Assembly: GCA_033557465.1 (NCBI GenBank)
Contig: CM066033.1
Coordinates: 905,846,808 to 905,910,807 of the forward strand
DNA: 64,000 nucleotides
Direction: 5' to 3'
Source: Ichthyophis bannanicus
Taxonomy: Eukaryota > Chordata > Amphibia > Gymnophiona > Ichthyophiidae
A model generated the notes under the pieces. The model was not told the origin of the DNA. It made no database searches and was given only the letters and a program-made list of their open reading frames with translations. Each line of letters begins with the position of its first letter. Position 1 is the first letter of the stretch. Made by a program: the position numbers and the translations under genes. Below are positions 1 to 9,215 of this stretch, in pieces.

Positions 1-395
1 AAGAAGGCTCCATAATGAAGAGGCCTGGTAGGCCCAACAAGTTAAGGCAAAAAACTGAAGAAAAGGTTTCTCAGAATTTAGTCAAAAATCCACCGGCGAT
101 ACCGGTGGCAGCGGGGAATACAGCCGCAACCACAAGAAAACACAAACTAAAGTAATTAAAGTAAGTAAAAAGAAAAGTTTCTGCGGTGACAGGAGGACGT
201 CCTGCCGGCTCCGCGGAAAACCGAAAAACTGAAGAGAGGCTCTGGAGAAGGCGGGAAGTCAGCGTGCAGGCGCGAGGGATGCTGCCAAAAGCTTTCTGAT
301 TGGAAGCTGGGCAGCGTTCCCGTGCAGGCTCCGTCGGTACCGACGTACCCATATGTGAAGACTCATTCCTGCTTGTTCCTAGAGATAAAGAGTAG
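1..395 (-). mobile_element. DIRS retrotransposon, 5' end only (copy D1)
   Basis: This is the right-hand, 5' terminal part of a DIRS element whose body lies left of the window. The segment 320-380 matches the right ends of the copies at 42120-42206 and 30360-30420: a GC-rich stretch, a palindrome CGTCGGTACCGACG at 332-345, then CCCATATGTGAAGACT and the terminal CCTGCTTGTTCCTAGAGAT. The A-rich, GC-poor part at 100-180 corresponds to the 5' leader seen at 41836-42000 upstream of gag. No gag start is visible in this short piece. The insertion boundary with the following LINE is near 390-400 and is approximate. Confidence 0.8.
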
Positions 396-1185
396 CCTTC
401 ATAAAATATAAAGGATCAGAGAGAGAGGCAGTCGAGCATTTTTATTTGGAAAAGCTTAGAGAAGCTAGCAAAGTAGTCAGGAAAGCAAAGATACAAAAAG
501 AATAAGAAATAGCCAGTGCAATAAAATGTGGGGATAAGACATTTTTCAGATATGTTAGTGAGAGAAGAAGTGCAAAGGTAGTATTGTTAGACAAGGGTGA
601 AAAGGAGGAATATGCAAAAGCTGAGAAAGATAAAGCGGAATTGCTTAAGAAATTTCTGTTCTGTGTTCACAAATGAAGGGACAGGAGCAGGAACTCAAAA
701 AACACTCATGAATAGGAGCAGAATAGAAGGGGATCTTAAATGATTTTTAGAAGACTGTGTTCATGAGGAACTAGCTAAACTAAAAGTAGACAGTGATGGG
801 ACCGGATGGGATATATCCCAAAATATTAACTTGGGGAGGTTCTAGTGGCTCCACTGACTGATCTCGTCAATCCTTCTTTAGAGTAGGGAGTGGTCTCAGA
901 GGGCTGGAGAAAGGCACATGTGGTGCCTTTACACAAAAGTGGAAGTAAGGATGAGGTTGAGAACTACAGGCCAGTTAGTATAACATCTGTGGCAAGTAAA
1001 TTATTGGATATGCTTCTAAAACAGATAGTGAGGTTTCTGGAGTCCACAGGATTGCAGGATCTGAGGCAGCATAGGTTTTTACAAGAGACAGGTCTTGTCA
1101 GACAAATTTGATTGATTTCTTTGACTGGGTGACCAGGGAGTTGGACCGAGGGAGAGCCCTATGTGTGGTATACTAGATTTCAGTA
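396..1185 (+). pseudogene. CR1-like LINE (family B) reverse transcriptase fragment
   Basis: The plus strand carries a decayed non-LTR reverse transcriptase. The clearest part is 890-1111, where a stop-free stretch encodes EGWRKAHVVPLHKSG and ENYRPVSITSVASK, the N-terminal RT block typical of the CR1/L2/Jockey group. Upstream, 430-880 contains shorter coding remnants such as FADG/VSERR-like segments with stops and frameshifts. The match stops at the codons for DFSKA, exactly where a DIRS left end begins at 1186. The same LINE family recurs at 36650-36757 and 42207-42995, also cut by a DIRS. It is a dead fragment. Confidence 0.7.
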
Positions 1186-1186
1186 A

Positions 1187-1521
1187 AGCAGTGTTACTCA
1201 CCTGTAACAGGTGATCTCCGGGAACAGCAGGAATCAGTCTTTACATTTGGGTATCATCGGTACCGAAGGAGCCCATGCAGGAACGCTCCCCAGCATCCAA
1301 CTGGAAAGCTTTTGGGAGCACTACACTGAGCCTGCACATCTGCCTTCCCAAGTCCTGAGTTTGTAGCTGAGAGATAGAGGAAAAAAAGAATACCCTACAA
1401 CTTCTATGGGAGAAGGGTGGATTGTGGAGACCGATTCCTGCTGTTCCTGGAGATCACCTGTTACAGGTGAGTAACAACACTATTTCCAGGACAAGCAGTA
1501 ATGTAGTCTTCACATATGGGA
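1187..1521. repeat. DIRS D2 3' terminal repeat plus internal complementary region
   Basis: The terminal block GTTACTCACCTGTAACAGG at 1194-1212 and the following 50 bases are repeated as reverse complement at 1422-1475. The second half of the ICR, 1475-1521, is the reverse complement of the 5' (right-hand) end type seen at 42170-42206. This two-sided complementarity is the known DIRS ICR arrangement. The palindrome in the terminal repeat is degraded here to TCGGTACCGA (near 1257-1266). Confidence 0.8.
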
Positions 1522-1744
1522 CTCACTAGCTCCCTGGTACCACACTGGAGTTGGTCGCAGTGGTATCCCCGAGGCTAAAGGATACAGCCAAGGTGGTGTG
1601 GATTCAAGTAGCCCTATTGGATTTGATTGCAGTTGGCAGCCCATTGACAGGGGAGTCTGGTGCCAGTAGAAGTCCAGAACGGAGGGTAGAATTTGCAGTT
1701 AAGACCCAAAAAGGTGCTGGAGGACAGCCTGACAAAGATAGCAT

Positions 1745-3056
1745 CCCAGTGGGAGTTCCTGTCTAGGCAGTAGTGTGCAGGGAAGATATGAATGGAGGAC
1801 CAGATAGCTGCTCGACAGATTTCGTCAATGGAGACAGATCAAAGGTTTGCAACTGAGGTTGCCATGGCTCTCACGTTGAGAAGTGACATGACCCTCGAGG
1901 AAGAGTCCTGCCTGAATGTAGGCAAAAGAGATGCAGTCCGCAATCTAGTTGGATAGGGTGGGCTTTGACACTGAAAGTCTAAGGTGAAATGAATTATTTA
2001 TTTATGTATTTATAAATTTTTATATACCGCTCCTTCCAGAGATCAGGGGCAGTTTACATCAAACAAGTATCAACTATTATGCCATATCTTTATGTACATA
2101 GTTTCATGAATTCCTCAACCATCCTGATACATGTCAATATGTAAATAGTTTCCCATGTTCTCCAAGTTTTATTCCTTGTTATAATGTAAATTCAATCAGT
2201 CTTCTCTGATCTGAAAAATCTTTGTTAAATGTAAACCGCACTGATAACAAATAGTGCGGTATATAAGAATTGTTAAATAAATAAAATAAATAAATAAGTA
2301 ACTTTACATTAAAACTTTAAAAACACTCATGTACATGCTGTTCCTGCGATTCTTGGTTCTATCCAAGTAGAAAGTCAGGGCACGCTTGTAATCAAAACTA
2401 TGGAACACTGCTTTAGCCCTAGAGGCATGCGGTTTGGGGAAGACGACCGGAGCATGACCGATTGGTTGAGATGGAAAGCTGAGACCACCTTTGGCAGAGT
2501 GTGTGGATGTGTATGGAGAATGTCATTGTGGAACCAGGCACATGGAGGATCCGACACTAAAGTCTGTAGTTCGCTGATGTGAGGGCGATGAGGAAGATTG
2601 CCTTCCAAGATAGGAATTTTAAAGAAGCGATTGCTAATGGCTTGAAAGGAGGCTTTAGAAGTTGCGCTAGGACCACCTTGAAATCCCACGTTGAGACCCA
2701 CTGGTGGTGGTTTAATTGGTGGCTTGGTCAGTAGGAGATCCCACATGAATCGTTGCACCAAGGGGTGTGAAGAAATAGGATGCCTGTCCACCGGTCTGTG
2801 ATAGGCTGAGATGGCACTAAGATGAACTCAGACTGCGATGGTCTTGAGGACAAGTGGATGAGATATTGTAAAAGAAATTCCACAAGACAGGCAGAGGGGT
2901 CAATATGTTTCAGGGTACACCAGAGTGTGAACTTTCGCCATTTGAAAGCATAGGAATGCCTAGAAGACAGCTTGCGTGATATAAGTAGGATGTCCTTGAC
3001 CTGTTGAAGGTCAAGGTCAACAAAGATTATGCTTTCAGCAGACACACTGTGAGATG
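1745..3056 (-). pseudogene. DIRS tyrosine recombinase remnant (D2)
   Basis: Minus-strand fragments match the tyrosine recombinase ORFs at 24808-26265 and 53607-55187. The segment 2375-2791 keeps the PISSHPLVQRFMWDLL and PPIKPPPVGLN blocks, and 2728-3045 keeps the N-terminal DNA-binding part (VKDILLISRK, YAFKWRKFTLWC). The C-terminal catalytic part is at 1745-1985, interrupted by the inserted L2-like tail. Several frameshifts and stops make it non-functional. The family integrates the circular cDNA, using an Arg...His-x-x-Arg...Tyr active site. Confidence 0.75.
1992..2320 (+). repeat. L2-like LINE 3' tail inserted in D2
   Basis: This insertion splits the recombinase of D2. It ends with the sequence GTAAACCGCACTG, a perfect 8-bp hairpin (ACCGCACT at 2235-2242 pairing with AGTGCGGT at 2253-2260), then ATATAAGAATTG and an A/T-rich tail of TAAATAAA units. 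The same hairpin-plus-tail ends the L2-like ORF at 51591-53104 and recurs at 26839-27171 and 36190-36440, so I read it as a severely 5'-truncated L2-like LINE or a SINE that shares its tail. The orientation follows the tail. Confidence 0.7.
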
Positions 3057-4720
3057 GAGAGATGGGGGATTGAGATGGAGAAGCGTCCTATGATACGGTG
3101 AGAAGAGGTTGGGCGCATGCCCCAGATTGAGAGGTGGAGCCTGTGCTAGGCGAAGCAGTAGAGAAAACCATAGCTGACAGGACCAGTAAGGGGCTATTAG
3201 AATCATGGAGCTCTTATTGGACTGCAGCTTGAACAAGGTCTTGGGTATTAAGAGAGTGGGCGGGAATGCATAAAGTAGTCCCTTTCTCCAATAGAGAAGG
3301 AAAGTGCCTCTTGCTTGGCTGTGCCAGGAGGGAATCCTTGAGCAAAATAGTGGAAGTTGTGCATTCTCTTGGGTGGCAAACAGATCTATCCTGGGGGACT
3401 TCCACATGTCGAAGATCCAAGTTGCCGTTTCCCAATTCAAAGTACACTTGTGTGGACGTAGGCCATGGCTGAGTCTGTCTGCTAGGAGATTGAGTTTGCC
3501 TGGGAGATAAACCATTCTGGGATAGATGTGGTGTGCAATGGAGAAGAACCAGAGACAAAGGAGCTCTTGGCAGACAGGATAGGAAACTGTTCCCTCCTGC
3601 TTTATCATAAAGAACATGGCCACCTAGTTGTCCGTTCCGACTAAGACCAGGTTGTCTGAAAGTTGAGGTTGAAAAACACGAAGGGCATTCGTGAACGCAC
3701 AAAGCTCCAGGCGGTTGATCTGCAACTGAGATTCCTGTTGTGTCCACTGCCACTGTGTAGTGAGACTGCCGAGATGGGCTCCCCACCCTAGTTTGGAAGC
3801 ATCCATCATCAGGGTGCACTGAAGTGGAGGCATCTAAAAAGGTGACCCTCCAAGTAGGTTTTGAGGGAAGCACCCCACAGAAGGGATTTGACATGAGGAG
3901 GAGTGATGGAAATCTTGTCTGACACACGCCGGGTCACTTGGGTCTATTGAGAAGAAAGCATCCATTGGGCTTGCCACATGTGCAGGCGAGCATAGAGAAC
4001 AACATGGACTGTGGAGGCCATGTGTCCAAGGCGGCGTAATATTTCTCAAGCTGTCACTGAACTGTGACTCTTTATAGAGTGTGCCAGCTCGATAAGGCGG
4101 GCAGAGAGGTCCTGTGGAAGAAAAGCTTGAGCCTGACAAGTGTGCAGAAGTGATCTGATGAATTTGAGCCTCTGGAATGGCACCAGGTGAGATTTTGGAA
4201 AGTTTAAGATGAATCCCAGATTTTGGAGCACAATGATGGTGTGATGAAGAGATATAGTTTTACCTCTTCTGGGGATTCTCCCCTGATTAGCCAATTGTAT
4301 AAGTAAGGGAAGACAAATATCCATAAAGTACACAGGTAGGTGGCAACCACTGCCATACATTTTGTGAACACTTGGGATGCTGAAGCCAACCCGAAGGGGA
4401 GCCCGATACTGGTAGTGGGCTTGCTGGAACCAAAAATGCAGATACTGTCTTTGTTGAGGATAGATCAGCAAGTGTGTGTATGCCTCCTTGAGGTCTAAGG
4501 AATATAGCCAATCATTCCTCTGAAGGCATGGCAGAAGTGTACTGAGGGATATTATTTTGAATTTTTCTCGAACGAGGAATTTGTTGAGATTCCTTAGATC
4601 TAGAATGGGCCTGAACCCTCCTGTCTTCTTTGGGATAAGGAAGTAAGGAGAGTAGAAGCCCCTGCCTTCTTGGGTAGGTGCAACGCTTTTTATGGCCCCC
4701 TGAGCTAACAGGGTTGCCAC
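3040..4720 (-). pseudogene. DIRS reverse transcriptase / RNase H remnant (D2)
   Basis: On the minus strand, 4046-4720 encodes the RT N-terminal region: FYSPYFLIPKKTGGF, RPILDLRNLNKFL and the palm block YSLDLKEAYTHLLIYP. The YLDD region near 4290-4310 reads PYLYNWLI, so the catalytic aspartates are lost. RNase H follows at 3624-3833 (MDASKLGWGAH, then QINRLELCAFTNAL), and the C-terminal block SPRIDLFATQENAQLP with LIAPYWSCQLWF is at 3027-3500. Frame changes occur at about 4050, 3834 and 3624. It cannot be active. Confidence 0.8.
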
Positions 4721-4749
4721 CTCTACTGATAGGAGATTGTCCTGAAGGG

Positions 4750-5468
4750 GTTGGCAGGATAATCCCTTGTGGAAGCGGTGGGGTTGAGCTTTCGAAGTGA
4801 AGCAGATAGCCCCTTTGTATGATGTTGAGAGTCCACTGCTGTGATGTGATGAGGAACCTGTGGATATAGGAACTGAGTATGCCTGCTATGTGAAGGGGTT
4901 GGGGATCCTGCAGAGGCAGAGTAGCTATGCTCTCTATGAAGGAGTCAAAAATCGTGCTGGCTCTGGCTATGGCTGGTTGTGGATTAGGCGTCTTAGGCTT
5001 CTTGGGCTGGCGAGGGCCCTGTTGTCTCTGCTGTTGCTACTGAGGTTGGTAAGCAGCTGCAGGTGGATAAGAAGAATATCATCTCTTCTTTTTAGGATAG
5101 AAAGACTTCTTTGAGGGGTCTGACGTCCTTCTGGAAAGTCATTTAAGGGTGATATCATCTGTCTCAATATCTCCAACCCTTTCCAAACAGGTTCTCTCCA
5201 GAGCCGAGGATATTGGCTAATTTATCTTGAACCCACTGTTCAAGGTCAGATGCCTGGAGCCAGGCAATTCTGTGAACACAGATACAGACTGCTGAAGCTC
5301 TAGTGGATGACTCAAAAGCATCGAAAGATGCTCCGGAAAGAAACTTGGATGTATTCAGGTTTTACCTGATTAAGGCCTGGAATACATCACGTTTGTCATC
5401 AGGAAGGAAAGAAGCAAGGTTCTCTAGATCCCTAGAGATATCCTTGAGATACATGCCCATGTAGGAAC
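4750..5468 (-). pseudogene. DIRS gag-like C-terminal remnant (D2)
   Basis: Minus-strand pieces match the gag-like ORF at 39981-40727. They include the segment around 5400-5468 (MGMYLKDISRDLENLA) and the block near 5190-5290 that reads AWLQASDLEQWVQDK. The Lys/Arg/Gln-rich tail (QPQQQQRQQGPRQPKKPKT) is near 4980-5060. Stops and frameshifts are present, and the N-terminal Cys/His motif is absent because the element is truncated at 5468. Confidence 0.65.
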
Positions 5469-5894
5469 CTTTCCTAACCAGGGCTCCACAGATCAAACAA
5501 ACAGTAATGATTTGAGGGTTTGTTTGTTTGTTTTATTATATTACATTGCTAGCTCTCTGACTGGGAGCTCTTAAAAGGGTTTTTTGTATATTTTTTAAAG
5601 AAAGGTTACTTTCTTTTTGCTGCTTTAGGGTAACTTTCCTTGAGCACAGTAGGTTGCTGAACTCCAGTAACCTCCTCAGGTTTAGAAACTGCTAACACCT
5701 AATCAGGAGTTAGTGGGCCTGTTTCCTGAGTGCAGTTGAAGCCTGCATAAAAGGCTCCAGTGCCCTGCCCTGTTGAGGCTTTCCTAACCAGGGCTCCACA
5801 GATCAAACAAACAGTAATGATTTGAGGGTTTGTTTGTTTGTTTTATTATATTACATTGCTAGCTCTCTGACTGGGAGCTCTTAAAAGGGTTTTA
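5469..5894. repeat. 310-bp unit repeated about 1.4 times
   Basis: The 116-bp sequence at 5469-5584 (starting CTTTCCTAACCAGGGC) recurs almost exactly at 5779-5894, 310 bp downstream. The intervening part contains AATCAGGAGTTAGTGGGCC and a TATA-like CATAAAAGG at 5746-5754. The organisation resembles tandem promoter monomers of a LINE 5' leader; the leader of the nested CR1-like LINE (8640-9215) has a comparable layout with CATAAATAG. It could instead be a decayed LTR pair. No coding potential is seen. Confidence 0.6.
5746..5754 (+). promoter_or_regulatory. TATA-like box in the 310-bp repeat
   Basis: CATAAAAGG lies about 25 bases upstream of the start of the second repeat copy (5779). The spacing fits a TATA box driving transcription from near the repeat start. 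This is inference from sequence only. Confidence 0.3.
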
Positions 5895-6075
5895 ATTTTG
5901 CCAAGAGTCTCTCATGAGGGACCTCGTCAAAGTCTTTCTGAAAATCCAGATGCATTATAATAAACAGCTCACCTTTGTTTACCTGTTTATTCACACCTTC
6001 GAAAAAAGATTAGTAAGACAAGATTTTCCTTGGCTAAATCCATGTTGGCTGTGTTCCATTAAACCATGACTATAT
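5889..6075 (-). pseudogene. CR1-like LINE RT fragment, left part of a split copy
   Basis: The minus strand encodes part of the RT palm: HLDFQKDFDEVPHERLLAK and the upstream FFEGVNKQVNK-type sequence, with decay. It matches 44320-44510 of the longer copy. The match stops at 6075 and resumes at 15235 with the next RT segment, so this and 15235-17760 are two halves of a single LINE split by the L1-like insertion. The 16-bp sequence at 6060-6075 is duplicated at 15235-15250. Confidence 0.85.
6060..6075. repeat. Target-site duplication of the L1-like element, left copy
   Basis: TAAACCATGACTATAT is identical to 15235-15250. It abuts the L1 5' end (GAAGGGGGCGCTCG) and belongs to the surrounding CR1-like sequence. 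Confidence 0.9.
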
Positions 6076-6817
6076 GAAGGGGGCGCTCGTGAGCACGTAG
6101 GAAGATGGCCGCAAATTAGTGTGGCTCTGAGCCTGATCCTCCTCACCGCAGTGCAAACAGTGCGAAAAATGCTGAAAATCCTCTCAAAATACTAACAAAG
6201 AGCTTCAGAGGCTAAAACAAAGCACTCCTACCCCTTTGCGCTGAGATTGGCGGTCCCCAAAGCTGAAGTTACGAAGGGCAATGAAGCGCTGTTGCAGCGG
6301 TTGGCTCTGAAGCAACTAAGGCTGCTCGGGAGGAAGATCGCATGAAGTGGTAGCCCCCCCCCCCCCCCCCGACGAAGGGGATGATGAAGGTTATCAGCTG
6401 TGTCCTTCCGATTTTAATGCTGGTATCGTTGGTGAAAGCCGAGAGCATATGACCTGATTGGAGGAGAGGAAGAGATCTTATATGAGAGAGAATTACTTGT
6501 GTGCCTAGGAGGGCTGCCACGGAGTGAATGTCTGCTCCAGAGATAAAGTTGCTGAGGGGTGAAACAAAGGTTTCCTGTTGCTGCCTCTGCCTCGCTGAAC
6601 TTTGGATTGCCGGTAGCACTGGGGCCTTATGAGCTGCGGCCATAGCCATGTGGCAATGAAACACATGGTCGGTCCTGCATTCCACAGAGCCTGAGTGAAG
6701 AGTGGAAGTTTAGGAGAAGCTGTATGCAATAGTGAACCGGGATCGCCATCTAGTGACAACAGTGAGAAGTGCATTGACTGAGTCTACAACAACCTGGATT
6801 AGAGGACTCTCTATTAT
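6076..6817 (+). promoter_or_regulatory. L1-like 5' UTR with YY1-type motif
   Basis: The leader begins GAAGGGGGCGCTCGTGAGC and carries AAGATGGCCGC at 6102-6112, the core of a YY1 binding site at nearly the same distance from the 5' end as in human L1. A run of 16-17 C residues lies at 6354-6370. No ORF with convincing homology is present. Promoter function is inferred from the position and motif. Confidence 0.55.
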
Positions 6818-7742
6818 ATGGGCTTTATAAACGCTGCAATTAAGCTGAAGGCAGATAGGAATACTATTGGACAGTGGAGGGATCGAGGCAGCCAGAAGCC
6901 GGGTACAAAATCGCAGCGGATAATGAAGACAGCCCAACCGGAACGAGAGAAAAGTTCAGCAGCCCCAGCTCAGGCAAAGACGGCCGAGGGACCATCCTTC
7001 CCAGGTCAGTCAGCGCTGTCCACTGAAGAGGTGACTAACGCAGTGGTAAGTGCTTTAAGTGGAAGACTTGATGGTATTACTGGGCAGCTGGATGGGATCA
7101 GCAAACAGCTGGAAGCTGTGGGCACAAGGATACAAGCAGCAGAGGGAAGGATATCGACATTAGAAGATGAGCTGCTTCAAGCGACCAGAGATCAATGTAT
7201 TACAGAATACAGTCAGTAAATAGGGCAAAAAGCTTGATGACCTAGAGAATCGTGGCCGTTGGAAAAATCTAAGGATAATTGGCATACCGGAGACCATAAA
7301 AGATGCAGATCTACGCACTTATTTTCTGGGACTGCTGCATACATTAAATCTGGGAGATGACAGTGTCCAAATTGTCAATGAAAGGATTCATAGGCTGGGA
7401 AGATCCCGCTCAGGAGATACCAGATCCCGCATAGTGCTGGCCAGATTTATGAACTTTCTACAGAAAGACGGCGTCTTGCGGGTGACAAGATCTAAAGGAG
7501 CCTTGATATATGAGGGAACGCGCATACAGGCTTTCTAAGACAATTCGGTGCAATTGGGCATGAAACGGAAGGCATATGCTGCAGTATGCCAGAAGCTGGT
7601 AGAAGCGCATCTGAAATTTGTGGTACAATATCTGGCAAGGCTGCAGATTTTCTATAACGGGACGGCAGTGACATTGGACACACCAGAAGCAGCACACAAA
7701 TGGCTGCAGAACCACTCGGATGCTTTGAAGGAAAACACATGA
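6818..7742 (+). pseudogene. L1-like ORF1 (RNA-binding protein), frameshifted
   Basis: The first open part, 6818-7219, contains a long heptad-like region (residues about 65-130 with SGRLDGITGQLDGISKQLEA and RISTLEDELLQ), as in the trimerising coiled coil of L1 ORF1p. A stop and frame change near 7220 separate it from an RRM-like region: LDDLENRGRWKNLRIIGIPE (about 7232-7290), then RIHRLGRSRSGDTRSR. The last open part, 7548-7742, reads YAAVCQKLVEAHLKFVVQY and ends with a C-terminal-domain-like segment. The start could be 6818 or the downstream ATG at 6922. ORF1p binds the element's own RNA in the cytoplasm. Confidence 0.8.
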
Positions 7743-8385
7743 ATCTGGGAGAGCAAAGCTTTATTGGAAATCACAGGAATGAAGTCGGAAGACGACCGCA
7801 TGAGAAATGTTGCTGTTGATGGTTGGACGGAGGAAGACAATGGAACTTGTGGAAGACCACAAGGAACATTAGTTCAATGTGTTATGGTTATATCCTTTTC
7901 TTGTTCACTAAATTTTCTTGCTTAATAACTTTTGTCTGTTGAAGTAGGTGGAAGTGGTTTGAGCTCAATAAATGACTTGGCTCTTGGAAAAGAGGGGGAG
8001 GGGAGGAAAGGGGTTGTAAGGGGGAGGATGGTTGGTTAATTTCGAAGGGAAGGCAAGTGGGAACACATGGGAGGATCGGGGAAGGCTTAGCACTAAAAGG
8101 CCATGGGGATGGTGTGGGAGAGACATGGGGGGGGGGGATCGGGGTAGGATTAGAGGGGGGAAGGGGTAGGGGAAGGGAAAGGGGGTTCTGGGGATGTGTA
8201 AGGGGTTTCTATGAGCAGAGTCAACTTAAAGTACAGAGGGGAATGGAACATGTAAGGGCTGGGGGTGTGCAGAGTCCGCTTGGAGTTTGGTTGGGTAAGA
8301 AATTAGTAATAGTTTGTAGAGGGGGGGGGGGTCCTAGGCTGGGAGGGCTCTCCTAACAAATATGAGAAGAAATCATATATGGATA
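7743..8385 (+). other. G-rich inter-ORF region of the L1-like element
   Basis: This stretch separates ORF1 and ORF2 by over 600 bp, much longer than in mammalian L1. It is strongly G-rich on the plus strand from 7985 to 8345, with several GGGG runs, including one of 10 Gs. A stop-free stretch at 8057-8356 is a by-product of this composition, not a gene. Confidence 0.5.
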
Positions 8386-8585
8386 ATCTGTTACAGCAAA
8401 TAAAAATGGGGTGAGAATAATTTCATGGAACGTATGTAGACTAGTGAGTCCCTTTAAAAGGAACAAAGTTTTGCATGCAATGAGGTGACATAAAGGTATT
8501 ATTATATTATTGCAGGAAACCCAACAGGCTATAAAGGACTTGGTAAGATTAAAGAGAGGAAGATTTCTACCTAGGGGGCAAGAGA
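8386..8585 (+). pseudogene. L1-like ORF2, N-terminal endonuclease start (part 1)
   Basis: The plus strand encodes RIISWNVCRLVSPFKRNKVL followed, after one stop, by HKGIIILLQETQQ, the N-terminal APE-endonuclease motifs (SWN and LQET). The reading breaks off at about 8585, where the CR1-like insertion begins, and resumes at 11087 with the next endonuclease segment (RGVAILIKKGLGF). Confidence 0.75.
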
Positions 8586-8639
8586 CCTGTGAAATTATTT
8601 CAATAGGTGTTAACACCAGGTGGCAGGACAAAGGGCCAT

Positions 8640-9215
8640 TTTGAAAGACTCCTTCTATCCAAGCAAGGACTGTTAATCATCCAGGAAGTTAGTCACAGCT
8701 TACCTCAGCAGCACAGGCATAAATAGCTCAACCAGAGCTCTGTGATCTTCAGTCTTGCAGGACTACAAAAGGGGACTGTTACTTCTGCAGAGAGATCTGC
8801 AATTGTGAGTATATACTTCTGGGAATTTTCTGTAAGGAATTCTTTGTATTAAAGCTAGTTAATCTGTGAACCCACTATTTTTTGTTAAATCAGTCAAGGC
8901 CTAGTAGCAGCAGTTTAAGTTTAAATTTAAAACACAGAAGAGAACTTTCTGGTTACATATCATACCCAGCAGAGAGCTTGTAGTTTAAATTAATAGTCAC
9001 TCAGGGCCTAGTATCAGCAAAGTACTTTTAGTTTAAATTTAAAACACAGAAGAGAGCTTTCTGGTTAAATTTAGAACCCAGCAGAGAGCTTGTAGTTTAA
9101 ATTTCATAATAAGTTAGAGCCTAGCAGCAGCAAAGAGCTATAATTTAAAATCAAATAAGAATATAGCTTACCTCAGCAGCACAGGACAGGGTACTGTGTA
9201 GCAGCCCTCTTTTAA
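8640..9215 (+). promoter_or_regulatory. CR1-like LINE 5' leader with TATA-like box
   Basis: This block lies upstream of ORF2 and has no coding match. It contains GCACAGGCATAAATAGCTC with a TATA-like CATAAATAG at 8718-8726, and the phrase CTTACCTCAGCAGCACAGG occurs twice (near 8699 and 9169). A tandem array occupies 8895-9150. It probably represents the 5' UTR/promoter of the LINE; an unrelated insertion is possible. Confidence 0.4.
8895..9150. repeat. Tandem repeat of about 108 bp, 2.3 copies
   Basis: Units start at about 8897 (GGCCTAGTAGCAGCAG), 9005 (GGGCCTAGTATCAGCA) and 9116 (GAGCCTAGCAGCAGC). Each of the first two contains GTTTAAATTTAAAACACAG, then a CAGCAGAGAGCTTGTAG segment. The third copy is partial. 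Confidence 0.75.

Larger units (their letters stand above)
1186..5468 (-). mobile_element. DIRS retrotransposon, decayed, 5'-truncated (copy D2)
   Basis: The element reads on the minus strand, with its 3' terminus at 1186. It keeps the 3' inverted repeat (1187-1330), the internal complementary region (1422-1521), recombinase remnants (1745-3056), RNase H and RT (3040-4720) and the C-terminal part of gag (4750-5468). The 5' half of gag and the 5' terminal repeat are missing; the match ends at the gag segment MGMYLKDI near 5466. An L2-like 3' tail sits inside the recombinase (1992-2320). Frames are broken many times, so this is one of the older copies. Confidence 0.85.

Noticed and set aside
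1551..1766. 71-codon plus-strand frame
   Set aside because: It is antisense to decayed DIRS recombinase C-terminal sequence.
5469..5894. LTR pair of a very short retroelement
   Set aside because: The repeats lack TG...CA ends and target-site duplications, and the second copy runs directly into CR1 sequence; a tandem unit fits better, though not proven.
8057..8356. 99-codon Gly/Arg-rich frame
   Set aside because: It lies in the G-rich inter-ORF region of the L1-like element; composition alone explains it.
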